From contig NZ_PKRO01000016.1 of assembly GCF_002855495.1 (NCBI RefSeq), forward strand, positions 1-64,000: a stretch of DNA of 64,000 nucleotides, read 5' to 3'. This document shows positions 1 to 8,953 of the stretch, piece by piece. The notes under the pieces were generated by a model. It had not been told where the DNA came from. It saw only the letters and a program-made list of their open reading frames with translations, and searched no databases. The number at the start of each line of letters is the position of its first letter. The stretch's first letter is position 1. The position numbers and the translations under genes are program-made. The DNA is from Porphyrobacter sp. TH134. Lineage in GTDB: Bacteria; Pseudomonadota; Alphaproteobacteria; Sphingomonadales; Sphingomonadaceae.

Positions 1-49
1 CACCTGACCCATCGACCGCTCCAAAGCACACTCTTAAGAGCACGCTTAA

Positions 50-547
50 GAGCGCTCGCTGCCTAACCAGGCAAGGCGGCCCCCGCCGGATGGATACGGC
101 GTAGCCAAGGGCCATGGCAGTTTCCTCAACTTCGAGTTCGGATCACCGTCCCTCGTTGTTCACGACCATCCATCGCGCAACCGCCGCACCGCCTATGCGC
201 GCGGGGCTTCGAGCCTTTGGATCTATTGCTGCCATTGGCGTATCACCCGCACCGGCGAGCAGTTGTCATGGAGCGAGGATGACACGGCCTTGATCAACCG
301 CGCAGCAGCTTACCTTAATGGACAACGGCTCGATGCAATCGCAGTCAATCCAAGCGACGGCCGCACGCACTTCCGCTTCGACCTTGGCGGAGCGCTAGAA
401 ACCTGGCCCTACGGCGATGACGCAAACGAGGAACAGTGGAGCATCTCCACTCATGGCGCCGTCTTCAGGGTCAACGCCACAAGCCACTACGAGATTGGAC
501 CGGTCGATGCTCCGCTGTCAGCCGATGGCTGGCTGCCGCTCGTCTGA
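50..547 (+). CDS. Hypothetical protein, 5' end missing or degraded
   Basis: The frame is open from a stop at 47-49 to the TGA after 'DGWLPLV', but it holds no ATG or GTG. Only a CTG at 59 and a TTG at 263 could start it. Sequence well upstream of the TTG looks like protein (GHGSFLNFEFGSP, then SLWIYCCHWRI), so the TTG start would cut into the conserved part. The rest is acidic and Trp-rich (ETWPYGDD, EEQWSIS). I recall this pattern from uncharacterised sphingomonad proteins but cannot give a function. The missing first 15-20 residues suggest a frameshift or a deleted 5' end, so it may be a pseudogene. Confidence 0.5.
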   Translation, partial: ERSLPNQARRPPPDGYGVAKGHGSFLNFEFGSPSLVVHDHPSRNRRTAYARGASSLWIYCCHWRITRTGEQLSWSEDDTALINRAAAYLNGQRLDAIAVNPSDGRTHFRFDLGGALETWPYGDDANEEQWSISTHGAVFRVNATSHYEIGPVDAPLSADGWLPLV

Positions 548-589
548 CCCGGCGCTGACGGCGGACGAGACCATGAGCTCTCGCCCGCG

Positions 590-2446
590 CTACCCCGCCC
601 GCACAGTCCGCAAGAACCCGCGCACCTGATCGCCCAGATGCGCCGCTTGCGCCTCCAGTTCGTTGGCGCTGGAAAGCACCTGCGAAGCCGCTGCGCCGGT
701 TGACAATGACAATTGCCGCACGTCCTCGATATGCCCTGCGACCTTCTCAGTCCCGCGCGCGGCAAGATCGATGCTCTGCGCCAGATCGCGGCCCGCGACT
801 GATTGCTGGTCGACCGCGGTGGCGATCGATACCGCGGTGGATTCCAGATCCTTCACCTGCCCCGCAATTGCCCGCAGCGCCTTGACGCTGGCGCCGGTGG
901 TGGATTGCATTGCGCGAATCTGGTCGGCGACCTTTTCAGTGGCGCGGCTTGTTTGCATGGCCAGTTCCTTGACCTCGCTCGCCACCACCGCAAACCCGCG
1001 CCCAGCCTCGCCGCCGCGCGCGGCTTCGATGCTGGCGTTCAGGGCGAGGAGGTTGGTACGCTGCGCGATGGTCTGGATCAGTTCGACGATCTGGCCGACT
1101 TCTTCAGCCGATGCCGCAAGTGCCGAGATTGTCTCATCAGCCTCGCCCGTGGCGACGGTTGCCAATCGGGCCAGTTCGCTGGATGATGCCGCCTGACGGC
1201 TGATTTCGCTGATCGACAGGGCAAATTCGTCGCTGGCGGCCGCGGCAGCTGTGGCGCCGGCATTGGCTTCCTCCATCGAGGCCGCCGCCTCGCCGGTGCG
1301 CTGGCTGGCCTCTTCGGCGCTGCTTGCCATGCGCGAGGCGGTGGTGTGCAGCTGGCTCGATGCCGCCGCAACCCCGTTCACCACATCGCCGACAGTGCGT
1401 TCAAACTGCCGTGCGACATCATCGAGCAGGGCGGCCCGCTTGGCTTCGGCCTCAAGCCGCTCACGTTCGCGCTCCTGCTGGAGTTGCAGTTCCTGCTCCA
1501 CCCGCTCCGCGCGTTCACGCGACCGGTCTTCCATCCACTTGTTGGCGCGTTTGAACAGATCGAGCGCGCGCACCATCTGGCCGATCTCGTCCTGTCGGTC
1601 CGCCCCTTCGATCTGGAAATGCCGGTCGCCCGCGGCCAATTGGTTCATCCCGCCTGCGATCTCGACAATCTTGCGCGAAAAATCGCGTGACAGATAGGCC
1701 ACACCCATCAGCAGCACGACAGCTCCGATCGCGGCCAGCACGCCGAGGATCAGGATCATGTTGAAGAAATAGTCGATGCCGCTGGCTTCGCGCGCTTCCC
1801 CGTTGGCGGCGATGGCAGCGGCAAGGCAGGCGCTGGCTTCCATCAGCCGGCTGCCCTGCTCGGATACCGCCTCGGCTGCGGCATTGATGTTGCCGCCACC
1901 GCGCGCCGTGTCGCTGGCGTCATCGAATGCGGTTTCAAACCGGGAGAGTTCCTGACGCACGGCGGCGGCCTGCGGGGCAAGTTCGGGAGCGTCGCGCGTC
2001 ACCGCTGCTTCAAGCGCGGCGGTTTGCGTCAACACGGCGGCAGCCCCGCTGCGCTGCTGTTCGCGCAAAGCCGGGCGCGGATCATAAAGCACGCGCACCG
2101 AATGGTAGCGCAGGTCGCCCGCACGCGCCTGCAACTGTCCCGCCGCAACCAGCGTTTCCTGCATTCGCGCCGAGGCGTTGTAGCGGTTCCACAGCTCGCC
2201 AAGGCCGAGGCCGAGGACCACCACCATCAGCACGCCCACACCAAGGAAAGTGCCGAAAATCGCGTTGATCTTGCCCGACAGCGTCAGATTGCGAAACCAG
2301 CCCAGCCGGTCCAGCAGCGTGGCGCGCTGTGGGCTTTCAGCAGCAATGCTGGCCGCCGAGTCATCATCCAGATCAGTCTTGAGGTCGTGCACAAAGCCAG
2401 GAACCGCCTGTTCTTCGCGACGCTCCTGAAAGCTCATCATGTTCAT
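590..2446 (-). CDS. Methyl-accepting chemotaxis protein (first of a tandem pair)
   Basis: This is a 618-residue membrane chemoreceptor that would control CheA through CheW. A cytoplasmic N-terminus is followed by a membrane helix at about 62-83, a helical periplasmic domain, a second membrane helix at about 228-252, a HAMP domain to about 305, a coiled coil, and the MCP signalling domain. The hairpin tip is intact at about 464-500 ([20 protein letters not shown]). The C-terminus ([10 protein letters not shown]) has no NWETF-like pentapeptide for tethering CheR/CheB. It is the last gene of the chemosensory operon. The start could be M1, M3 or M4; M1 is kept because a GGGGGA lies upstream. The ligand cannot be predicted. 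Confidence 0.95.
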   Translation of the reverse strand: MNMMSFQERREEQAVPGFVHDLKTDLDDDSAASIAAESPQRATLLDRLGWFRNLTLSGKINAIFGTFLGVGVLMVVVLGLGLGELWNRYNASARMQETLVAAGQLQARAGDLRYHSVRVLYDPRPALREQQRSGAAAVLTQTAALEAAVTRDAPELAPQAAAVRQELSRFETAFDDASDTARGGGNINAAAEAVSEQGSRLMEASACLAAAIAANGEAREASGIDYFFNMILILGVLAAIGAVVLLMGVAYLSRDFSRKIVEIAGGMNQLAAGDRHFQIEGADRQDEIGQMVRALDLFKRANKWMEDRSRERAERVEQELQLQQERERERLEAEAKRAALLDDVARQFERTVGDVVNGVAAASSQLHTTASRMASSAEEASQRTGEAAASMEEANAGATAAAAASDEFALSISEISRQAASSSELARLATVATGEADETISALAASAEEVGQIVELIQTIAQRTNLLALNASIEAARGGEAGRGFAVVASEVKELAMQTSRATEKVADQIRAMQSTTGASVKALRAIAGQVKDLESTAVSIATAVDQQSVAGRDLAQSIDLAARGTEKVAGHIEDVRQLSLSTGAAASQVLSSANELEAQAAHLGDQVRGFLRTVRAG

Positions 2447-2529
2447 GCCGCATTCCCCCGGAGTGGTGTTTCAAGCTTTTGTGAAGGATAATCCTTTCCA
2501 AAAGTTTGACTCCGTCTGGCGCGATGGGT

Positions 2530-4350
2530 TCAGCCGGCGCGGACCCGTGACAAAAAGCCCTGAACCTGGGTGCGCAAAGTGGCCGCCTGGGCTTCCAGAC
2601 TGGTCGCGCTGGACAAGACCTGCGCGGCCGCCGCCCCGGTAGAAAGCGACAGATCGCGCACCGTATCGACGTGTCCTGCCACCTTTTCGGTGCCGCGCGC
2701 GGCCAGATCGATGCTGCGGGCCAAATCATGGCCTGCCACCGATTGCTGATCGACCGCCGTGGCGATGGAAACAGCGGTGGTTTCCAGCTGTTCGATTTGT
2801 GCCGCAATCGCCCGCAACGCGGTAACGCTGGCGCCGGTGGTCAATTGCATCGCGCGGATTTGCTCGGCCACCTTTTCGGTGGCGCGGCTCGTCTGGTTGG
2901 CCAGTTCCTTGACCTCGCTGGCCACCACGGCAAACCCGCGCCCGGCCTCGCCCCCGCGCGCCGCTTCGATCGACGCGTTGAGCGCGAGCAGATTGGTGCG
3001 CTGGGCAATGGTGCGGATCAGTTCGACGATCTGGCCCACCTCGTCAGCCGAGGCGGACAGCGCGCCGATGGTGCTATCGGCCTGCCGGGCAGAGACACTG
3101 GCAACGCGCGCCAGTTCGGCTGATGAGGCCGCCTGCCGGCTGATCTCGCCGATGGACATGGCGAATTCGTCGCTGGCTGCCGCCGCCGCCGTGGCGCCGA
3201 GATTGGCTTCCTGCATGGCGGCAGCCGCTTCGCCGGTGCGGGCGCTGGCCTGTTCGGCGGTGTTGGCCATCAGGGCGGCGGTTGATTGCAGCTGGCTGGA
3301 GGCGGCCACAACGCCGGTGACCACTTCGCCCACGGTGTGTTCGAACTGGCTGGCAATGCCCTGCAACACGCGCTCGCGTTCAAGCCGCGCCTCTTCGCGC
3401 TGCACCTGCTGGCGGGCGTGTTCGTCGAGTTCGGCCCGCGCGCGTTCGGCGCGTTCGCGGCCGAGCCGTTCAAGCCGCAGTCCGGCGCGGTGGAACACTT
3501 CGGTTGCGCGGGCCATATCGCCGATTTCGTCCAGGCGGTCTTTGCCGCTGATGGCGACATTGCGGTCGCCTGCCGCGATCCGGCTCATCTGCTGGGCAAT
3601 GGCGGTCAGGGTCGCGCCGACGGTGCGGTTGAAATAGCGCTTGGCGAAAAGCGTAATCAGCGTGAGGACTGCCGCCAGCCCGATCCAGATGACCAGCAAG
3701 CGCGAGATCAGCGCGGCGCCCGTCTTGGCCATAGCGTCGGCTTCGGCGCCCAGAGTTGCGGTCATCGTCCGCGCAGCTTCGAGCACCGCGTTGCTGGTGG
3801 CCGCGATTTCAGCGGCCTGATCGCGGCGTCTGGCGGCATCGGCGGTCCGCGGATCATAGTCCGATACTTGCCGGCCCAGATCAGCAATCCCGGCGCGGAT
3901 CAGCGCCAGCCGGCCTTGCGCGCCAAGGCCTGCTGCCTCGGCGCGTTCGGCAAGGGCGGCAACGCTGGCGGCGGCCTGATCGAGCGCTTCACGCGCCGCG
4001 CGCGCGCGGGCGGCATCGCCATCGGCCACCAGCAGTTCGGCATGACGTTGCCCATCGCTGAGATGCACCATCAACCGTTCGGCCTTGAGCGCCGCCTCGT
4101 GGGTGATGCGGATGCGTTCGCCTTGCTGGCCGAGTTCGATATAGCCGCCCACCACAAACAATCCGGCGAGCAAGGCAAAGCCAAGGTTCAGGCTGAAGAA
4201 CAGCGTGATCTTGCCGCCGATCGGGGTCGCGTCAAACCAGCGCCGCGCCCGCAGCATCGGGGTTGTGGGCGGCGCTGCGGAGAGGGCGAGGGCGGACTGT
4301 TCGGCACTTTCAGCCTCAAGATCGAGCGCAATGTCGGAAAGCGCGCTCAT
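2530..4350 (-). CDS. Methyl-accepting chemotaxis protein (second of a tandem pair)
   Basis: This 606-residue chemoreceptor has the layout of its downstream neighbour: a membrane helix near 48-70, a helical sensor domain, a second helix near 212-236, HAMP, coiled coil and MCP signalling domain with the [20 protein letters not shown] tip. The signalling halves of the two proteins are nearly the same over long stretches, while the sensor halves differ, so they look like a tandem duplication whose input domains diverged. It ends [10 protein letters not shown] and also lacks a CheR-tethering pentapeptide. The ATG overlaps the stop of the GGDEF-EAL gene as ATGA, which points to translational coupling. 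Confidence 0.95.
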   Translation of the reverse strand: MSALSDIALDLEAESAEQSALALSAAPPTTPMLRARRWFDATPIGGKITLFFSLNLGFALLAGLFVVGGYIELGQQGERIRITHEAALKAERLMVHLSDGQRHAELLVADGDAARARAAREALDQAAASVAALAERAEAAGLGAQGRLALIRAGIADLGRQVSDYDPRTADAARRRDQAAEIAATSNAVLEAARTMTATLGAEADAMAKTGAALISRLLVIWIGLAAVLTLITLFAKRYFNRTVGATLTAIAQQMSRIAAGDRNVAISGKDRLDEIGDMARATEVFHRAGLRLERLGRERAERARAELDEHARQQVQREEARLERERVLQGIASQFEHTVGEVVTGVVAASSQLQSTAALMANTAEQASARTGEAAAAMQEANLGATAAAAASDEFAMSIGEISRQAASSAELARVASVSARQADSTIGALSASADEVGQIVELIRTIAQRTNLLALNASIEAARGGEAGRGFAVVASEVKELANQTSRATEKVAEQIRAMQLTTGASVTALRAIAAQIEQLETTAVSIATAVDQQSVAGHDLARSIDLAARGTEKVAGHVDTVRDLSLSTGAAAAQVLSSATSLEAQAATLRTQVQGFLSRVRAG

Positions 4351-5906
4351 GCGGCCTGGTCATCCTTGCGGTTGGCGGTGTGATTATCGGGCGCGTCAGG
4401 AGCCGCCGCCAGTTTGCGCGCCTGTTCGGCTATCAGCCGGTCGATTTCGGCTGCGGGCAGCGCCTTGTAATAAAGCCAGCCCTGGATCTGGTCGCATCCG
4501 GCCAGTCGCACCAGTTCGGCCTGTTCTTCGGTTTCGACCCCTTCAGCGGTGACGCCCATATCGAGCGCGCGGGCGAGCGCGATGCTGGAAAGCATCATTG
4601 CGCGGCTGCCGTCATCGACGCCTGCCAGTTCGACAAGGCTGCGATCCAGCTTCAGTTTTTCAAACCGGAAGCGCCGCAGAAACCCGATCGAGGCATAGCC
4701 GGTGCCGAAATCATCCAGCGCGATTCGCACGCCAAAACTGCGGATCACATCCAGCGTGCGTTCGGCCACCACCGGATCGAGCACGAGGCACGTTTCGGTC
4801 ACTTCCAGTTCCAGCAGGTGCGCGGGAAAGCCGGTTTCTTCCAGCACTTCGCCCAGCTTGATCGGAAACTCGGCATTGCGCAGCTGCGCCGCAGAGATGT
4901 TGACCGACAATGTAATGTCGCCCCAGCGCAGGGCGTCGCATGCCGCCTGGCGCAGCACCCACAAGCCGAGCGGGTTGATCAAGCCCGAATCCTCGGCCAC
5001 CGGCACAAACACGTTGGGGCCAAGCGGCGGGCGGTTGCCCCGATCCCAGCGCAGCAAGGCTTCGACGCCGACGATCCGCTTGTCTTCGGCGCTGACCAGC
5101 GGCTGATAGGCGAGCCGGAATTCGCCCGCGCCAATCCCGGTGCGGATATCCTCTTCGATGGCGCGCAGACGTTCGCGGCGCCGGTCGAAGCTTTCGTTGA
5201 ACCAGGTGCAGCGCATCTTGCCGCCGCGCTTGGACATGTCCATCGCCACATCCGCGCGGCGCAGCATTTCGCTGGACGGCACGCGATCATTGGCGGGGCA
5301 CCGGGTCAGGCCAATGCTGGCGCCGACGGTGATATGGCGGTGCTCGAGGGTCAACGGCGTGCCGAGCTTTTCCAGCAAGGTCCGGCACATCCCCTCAAGA
5401 ATCGTGCCGGCCACCTTGCCCGCCATGACCGCGGCAAATTCGTCACCGCCCAGCCGGTAACATTGCGCCTCGGTGCCGCACACCTCGCGCAGCAGCTGCG
5501 CGCAGCGTTCGATCAGCTGGTCGCCGACCGCGTGGCCATAGTGGTCGTTGACCTGCTTGAAGCTGTCGAGATCGATCATCGCCAACGCGACTTCCTCGTC
5601 CCCGCGCGAGAGGTGCATGACATCTTCGTGCAGCGCCTGGCGATTGGGCAGCTGGGTCAGCGGATCGATGCTGGCACGAATTTCCAGCCCGCGAATACTG
5701 GCAATGCCGCTGCGCCCCAGAAAAAACAGCACCGCGGCATAGATCATGATGCCCGAAACCAGCACGCCGCTGCCCGAGGTGACCGCCCAGCGATCATTGA
5801 GGCTGACCGCCAGCACCAGCGCTCCGGTCATCACGCAGGCCACCACCAGCGGGATCACGACCAGCCCGGTCGGTGTCAGATGCAGGGGATGCTTCACCGT
5901 GAACAC
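4347..5906 (-). CDS. Membrane-anchored GGDEF-EAL protein (cyclic-di-GMP cyclase/phosphodiesterase)
   Basis: This 519-residue protein has two predicted membrane helices (about 13-33 and 43-63) with a very short loop, then a GGDEF domain (RLGGDEF, 153-157) and an EAL domain. Both look catalytically complete: the cyclase has its GGDEF signature, and the phosphodiesterase has EAL at 282-284, ELEVTE, DDFGTG near 398-403, KLD and AEGVE near 454-458. The inhibitory RxxD site five residues before GGDEF is absent (TEAQ), so product inhibition is not expected. It lies between cheR and the MCP genes, so it probably ties chemosensory input to c-di-GMP. The start is GTG and no strong ribosome site is visible. 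Confidence 0.92.
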   Translation of the reverse strand: MFTVKHPLHLTPTGLVVIPLVVACVMTGALVLAVSLNDRWAVTSGSGVLVSGIMIYAAVLFFLGRSGIASIRGLEIRASIDPLTQLPNRQALHEDVMHLSRGDEEVALAMIDLDSFKQVNDHYGHAVGDQLIERCAQLLREVCGTEAQCYRLGGDEFAAVMAGKVAGTILEGMCRTLLEKLGTPLTLEHRHITVGASIGLTRCPANDRVPSSEMLRRADVAMDMSKRGGKMRCTWFNESFDRRRERLRAIEEDIRTGIGAGEFRLAYQPLVSAEDKRIVGVEALLRWDRGNRPPLGPNVFVPVAEDSGLINPLGLWVLRQAACDALRWGDITLSVNISAAQLRNAEFPIKLGEVLEETGFPAHLLELEVTETCLVLDPVVAERTLDVIRSFGVRIALDDFGTGYASIGFLRRFRFEKLKLDRSLVELAGVDDGSRAMMLSSIALARALDMGVTAEGVETEEQAELVRLAGCDQIQGWLYYKALPAAEIDRLIAEQARKLAAAPDAPDNHTANRKDDQAA

Positions 5907-6019
5907 AAGGGCTCTGATTCCAAAAGCACGCCGGGACGGTGGCTTATATCCCTGTGCTAAATGGAAGCGGCTAATGAAGGGTAAAGCCCGAGGCCCGCAG
6001 GGGCCGTGAGTTGAAGGAC

Positions 6020-6898
6020 TTACGCGCTTTTTTGCAGCAGTGGGCTGCCCGGTTGCAGGGCCGGTTGCGGGGCTGGTTCAAAAAAGCTCGCGCGCCGCGA
6101 GGTTGGCACGAAGCGATCGGTCTGGCCCACGGCGGTCTCGCCTGCGCCCAGCATCAGGAACCCATCAGGCATGACCGCGCCCGCCAGCCGGGCAAAGGCA
6201 TCGGCGCGGGTGGAGCGGTCGAAATACAGCAGCACATTGCGGCACAGCACCAGATCGAACGGAATCCGGCCCGGGTAGTGCTGGCTCAGCAGGTTGTGCT
6301 GGCTGAAGCGCACCATCTGCCGCACGTTTTCGCGCACCTGCCAGCCATTGGGCGTTTCGTCGAAATGGCGCAGCATTTGGGTGACGCCCAGTCCGCGCTG
6401 CACTTCGAACTGGCTATAAAGCCCGCTGCGCGCAGCGTTGATGGCGCGGTTCGAGATATCCGTGCCGAGGATGTCGATCGTCCAGCCCTGCCAGCGTTCG
6501 GCCTGTTCGGCAAACAGCATGGCGATCGAATAGACTTCCTGACCGGTTGAACATCCCGCCGACCAGATCGACAACCGGCGCGTGCTTTGGCGGCGTTGGG
6601 CGAGTTCGGGCAGGATTTCGCCCGGCAGCTGATCGAAGGTCGGCTTGTCGCGGAAGAAATAGGTTTCGTTGTTGAGCAGCGCCTCGACCACTTCTTGCGA
6701 CAGGTCAGGGCTTTCGGGGCCACGCGGCGGGGCGGCGAGCAGGCAGACGAGCTGATCGACATTGCTGATGCCGTGCGTGCGGAAAATGCCTGCGAGCGCA
6801 GAGTTCACCCGCCAGCGGCGGCTTTCGGTCAGGTGCTGACCGGTGCGTGCTTCCAGCAGGTCGGCGATGATCTGGTGCGAGGCTTCGCTGGCTTCCAT
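6020..6898 (-). CDS. cheR: Chemotaxis protein methyltransferase CheR
   Basis: CheR uses S-adenosylmethionine to methylate glutamates on chemoreceptors. The 292-residue protein has an N-terminal helical CheR domain and a Rossmann methyltransferase domain with the SAM loop (IWSAGCSTGQEVYSIAML) and the LVLCRNVLLYFD motif. There is no TPR extension. Its ATG overlaps the TAA of cheB by one base (TAATG), so the two antagonistic adaptation enzymes are probably coupled. The tandem MCPs of this operon are the obvious substrates. Confidence 0.96.
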   Translation of the reverse strand: MEASEASHQIIADLLEARTGQHLTESRRWRVNSALAGIFRTHGISNVDQLVCLLAAPPRGPESPDLSQEVVEALLNNETYFFRDKPTFDQLPGEILPELAQRRQSTRRLSIWSAGCSTGQEVYSIAMLFAEQAERWQGWTIDILGTDISNRAINAARSGLYSQFEVQRGLGVTQMLRHFDETPNGWQVRENVRQMVRFSQHNLLSQHYPGRIPFDLVLCRNVLLYFDRSTRADAFARLAGAVMPDGFLMLGAGETAVGQTDRFVPTSRRASFFEPAPQPALQPGSPLLQKSA

Positions 6899-8070
6899 TA
6901 TCTGCGGCCGATCACCGCAGCAGCGGGCGCGGCGGCGAAGGCCATCACCGCGTCACCCAGCCGTTCGGGCGGGGCGATGATGCTGGCCAGCCCTGCGCGC
7001 GCAACCGCGCCGGGCATGCCCCACACCGCGCTGCTATCCGCGTCCTGCGCGTAAATCGTGCCGCCTGCGTCCACCAGATCCTTGGCTCCGATGGCGCCGT
7101 CGCGGCCCATTCCTGACAGGATGACACCCAGCGCGCGGCCATCACAGGCTTCGGCAAGGCTGGTCAGCATCGGATCGACCGAAGGCAAGCAGCCGCTTGC
7201 CACAGGCGCCGTGCTGATGCGGATGCCGAGCCCCGATCCCCGGCGCTGCACCACGATATGCCCATCGCCCGGCGCAATCAGAATGCGCTGCCGGGTCAGC
7301 ATCATGCCATCAGCGGCGATGTCGGCCGGGCGCCCGCAGGCGGTCTCGATCTGGCGCGCAAACACCGGGATGAACGATGCGGGCAAATGCTGCGTGATAA
7401 GCAGTGGAAGATCAAAATCCGGGCCCAGCCGCTTCAGCATCAGGCCCAGCGAGTGGATCCCGCCGGTCGATGCACCGATGGCGACGGCCTCGGGCCGCCA
7501 GGCGCGCCGCGCAAGGGCGGGGCGCACAAATGAAGGCTCGCGCGCGGGCGCGGGCCGCACCGCGGTTTCGGCCGGGCCGCCTGCCGGGCGGCTGCCAAGC
7601 GCGCGGATCTTGCCGAGCAACTGGGCGCGGTATTCCTCGGTAAAGCCGCCCGGACGCGGTTTCAGCAGAGTATCGGCCGCACCCATCTGCAGCGCGGAGA
7701 GGGTATGTTCGGCCCCGTCCACGGTCAGCGACGATACCACCAGCACCTGCGGCCTGCCCTGGGTGGCAAGGATCGCAGGCAGGGCGCCGAGCCCGCCGAT
7801 CCCCGGCATTTCGAGATCGAGCAGCACCACATCCGCAGGGTCTGCGGCCAGCTGGGCGATGGCGCGTTCCGCGCTGCTGGCCGTGCCGACAATCACCAGC
7901 GCCGGATCGCTGTCCACCATCCGCTTGAAGATCGTGCGGACGGTCAGCGAATCATCGACGATCATCACCCGGATCGCCGCGCCGGACCCTGCCATGGCGA
8001 AGGGGCGGCGCGCGTTTCCGTCAGCGGCTGAGGCTGCGGCCGGGGCGGGCGGGAAGGGGGAGCGGTTCAC
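6898..8070 (-). CDS. cheB: Chemotaxis response regulator protein-glutamate methylesterase CheB
   Basis: CheB removes methyl groups from (or deamidates) chemoreceptors when phosphorylated by CheA. The receiver domain has the acidic pair at 39-40 and phosphoacceptor Asp85 (VVLLDLEMPG). The esterase domain carries the Ser201 (AIGASTGG), His228 (TQHLPASF) and Asp324 (SGMGRDG) triad. The stated start is a GTG overlapping the cheY stop as GTGA. It gives a 33-residue leader before the receiver; an ATG at 7993-7995 (MAGSGAAIRVMIVDD) would give a more typical N-terminus. Confidence 0.95.
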   Translation of the reverse strand: MNRSPFPPAPAAASAADGNARRPFAMAGSGAAIRVMIVDDSLTVRTIFKRMVDSDPALVIVGTASSAERAIAQLAADPADVVLLDLEMPGIGGLGALPAILATQGRPQVLVVSSLTVDGAEHTLSALQMGAADTLLKPRPGGFTEEYRAQLLGKIRALGSRPAGGPAETAVRPAPAREPSFVRPALARRAWRPEAVAIGASTGGIHSLGLMLKRLGPDFDLPLLITQHLPASFIPVFARQIETACGRPADIAADGMMLTRQRILIAPGDGHIVVQRRGSGLGIRISTAPVASGCLPSVDPMLTSLAEACDGRALGVILSGMGRDGAIGAKDLVDAGGTIYAQDADSSAVWGMPGAVARAGLASIIAPPERLGDAVMAFAAAPAAAVIGRR

Positions 8071-8432
8071 GCAAACCCGACAAGCTGCAACTTGATCTGC
8101 AAGGTTTCGTGATCGAAAGGTTTCATCACATATTCGTCAGCGCCGGCCTGAATGGCCTCGCGGATATGGGCAACGTCGTTTTCGGTCGTGCAGAACACCA
8201 CCTTGGGCCGGTCGCCTCCGGGGCGCTGGCGCAGCGCGACCAGAAACTCGATGCCGGTCATCACCGGCATGTTCCAGTCTAGCAACACAACATCCGGCAT
8301 GGCGGCATCGCAGGCGTCCAGCGCCAGCTTGCCATTTTCAGCCTCTTCCACAGCGAAGCCCAAGGTTTCGAGAATATGTCTCGAAACCTTGCGGATCACG
8401 CGGGAATCATCGACGATCAGGCATGTTTTCAT
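8067..8432 (-). CDS. cheY: Chemotaxis response regulator CheY
   Basis: This 121-residue single-domain receiver has Asp8/Asp9, phosphoacceptor Asp52 (LLDWNMP) and the conserved Lys in YVMKPF. It would take phosphate from CheA and act on the motor or another output. The ATG is set by a good ribosome site (AGGA seven bases upstream). The frame is open further upstream, but that part does not look like receiver sequence. It lies 53 bp after cheW and overlaps cheB. No cheZ or cheD is seen nearby. Confidence 0.95.
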   Translation of the reverse strand: MKTCLIVDDSRVIRKVSRHILETLGFAVEEAENGKLALDACDAAMPDVVLLDWNMPVMTGIEFLVALRQRPGGDRPKVVFCTTENDVAHIREAIQAGADEYVMKPFDHETLQIKLQLVGFA

Positions 8433-8485
8433 GGGTGTTCCTGCGGGTTGCCACAGCAGCCTAGGACGAGTTGGTAAGCATAGGA

Positions 8486-8953
8486 TTAAGCTGCTGCCTC
8501 GATTTCGTGGCGGGCGCTCTCTGGGCCGGCGAGCAGGGCTGGCAAATCGATCAGCAGGGCCGGGCCCACCATCGTCTCGATCATGCCGATGGCAACGCGC
8601 GACCAATCCGGGCCGAATCCGCCCGGCACCTGACCTGCTTCGCCGACGGCGGTGGTGATGTCCTCGATTCCGTCGACCAGCAGCGCATAGGAATGCCCGC
8701 CATCAGCAACCACCGCCGCGCGGTGATCGGTTGGCCATTCACCCACGTCATGCCCGGCAGCGATGCCGATCGCATGGCGGCAATCGATCACCGTCAGCGC
8801 CTGGCTGCGCAGCGCCGTGATGCCGGCAATCCAGGCCGGGGTGCGCGGAATGGGCGTGATGGTGCCGAGTTCGATCACCGATTTCACGTCCAGCGCGGAT
8901 AGCGCGCAGCGGCGGCCCGCGATCTGCGCGATGACAAGCAGGTCTCCGGTCAT
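8486..8953 (-). CDS. cheW: CheW-like chemotaxis coupling protein
   Basis: This 155-residue protein is a single CheW domain, the SH3-like adaptor that joins receptors to CheA. Recognisable parts are the opening strand (LLVIAQIAGRRCALSAL), IPRTPAWIAGITALRSQ (the usual P-W-I-x-G-x-x-x-x-R-G region), TVIDCRHAIG and YALLVDGIEDI. The ATG overlaps the cheA stop as ATGA, which suggests near-stoichiometric synthesis with CheA. Confidence 0.92.
   Translation of the reverse strand: MTGDLLVIAQIAGRRCALSALDVKSVIELGTITPIPRTPAWIAGITALRSQALTVIDCRHAIGIAAGHDVGEWPTDHRAAVVADGGHSYALLVDGIEDITTAVGEAGQVPGGFGPDWSRVAIGMIETMVGPALLIDLPALLAGPESARHEIEAAA

Noticed and set aside
4263-5960. Long plus-strand frame opposite the GGDEF-EAL gene
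   Set aside because: The minus-strand gene has all GGDEF and EAL motifs; the plus-strand frame has none and is compositionally odd.
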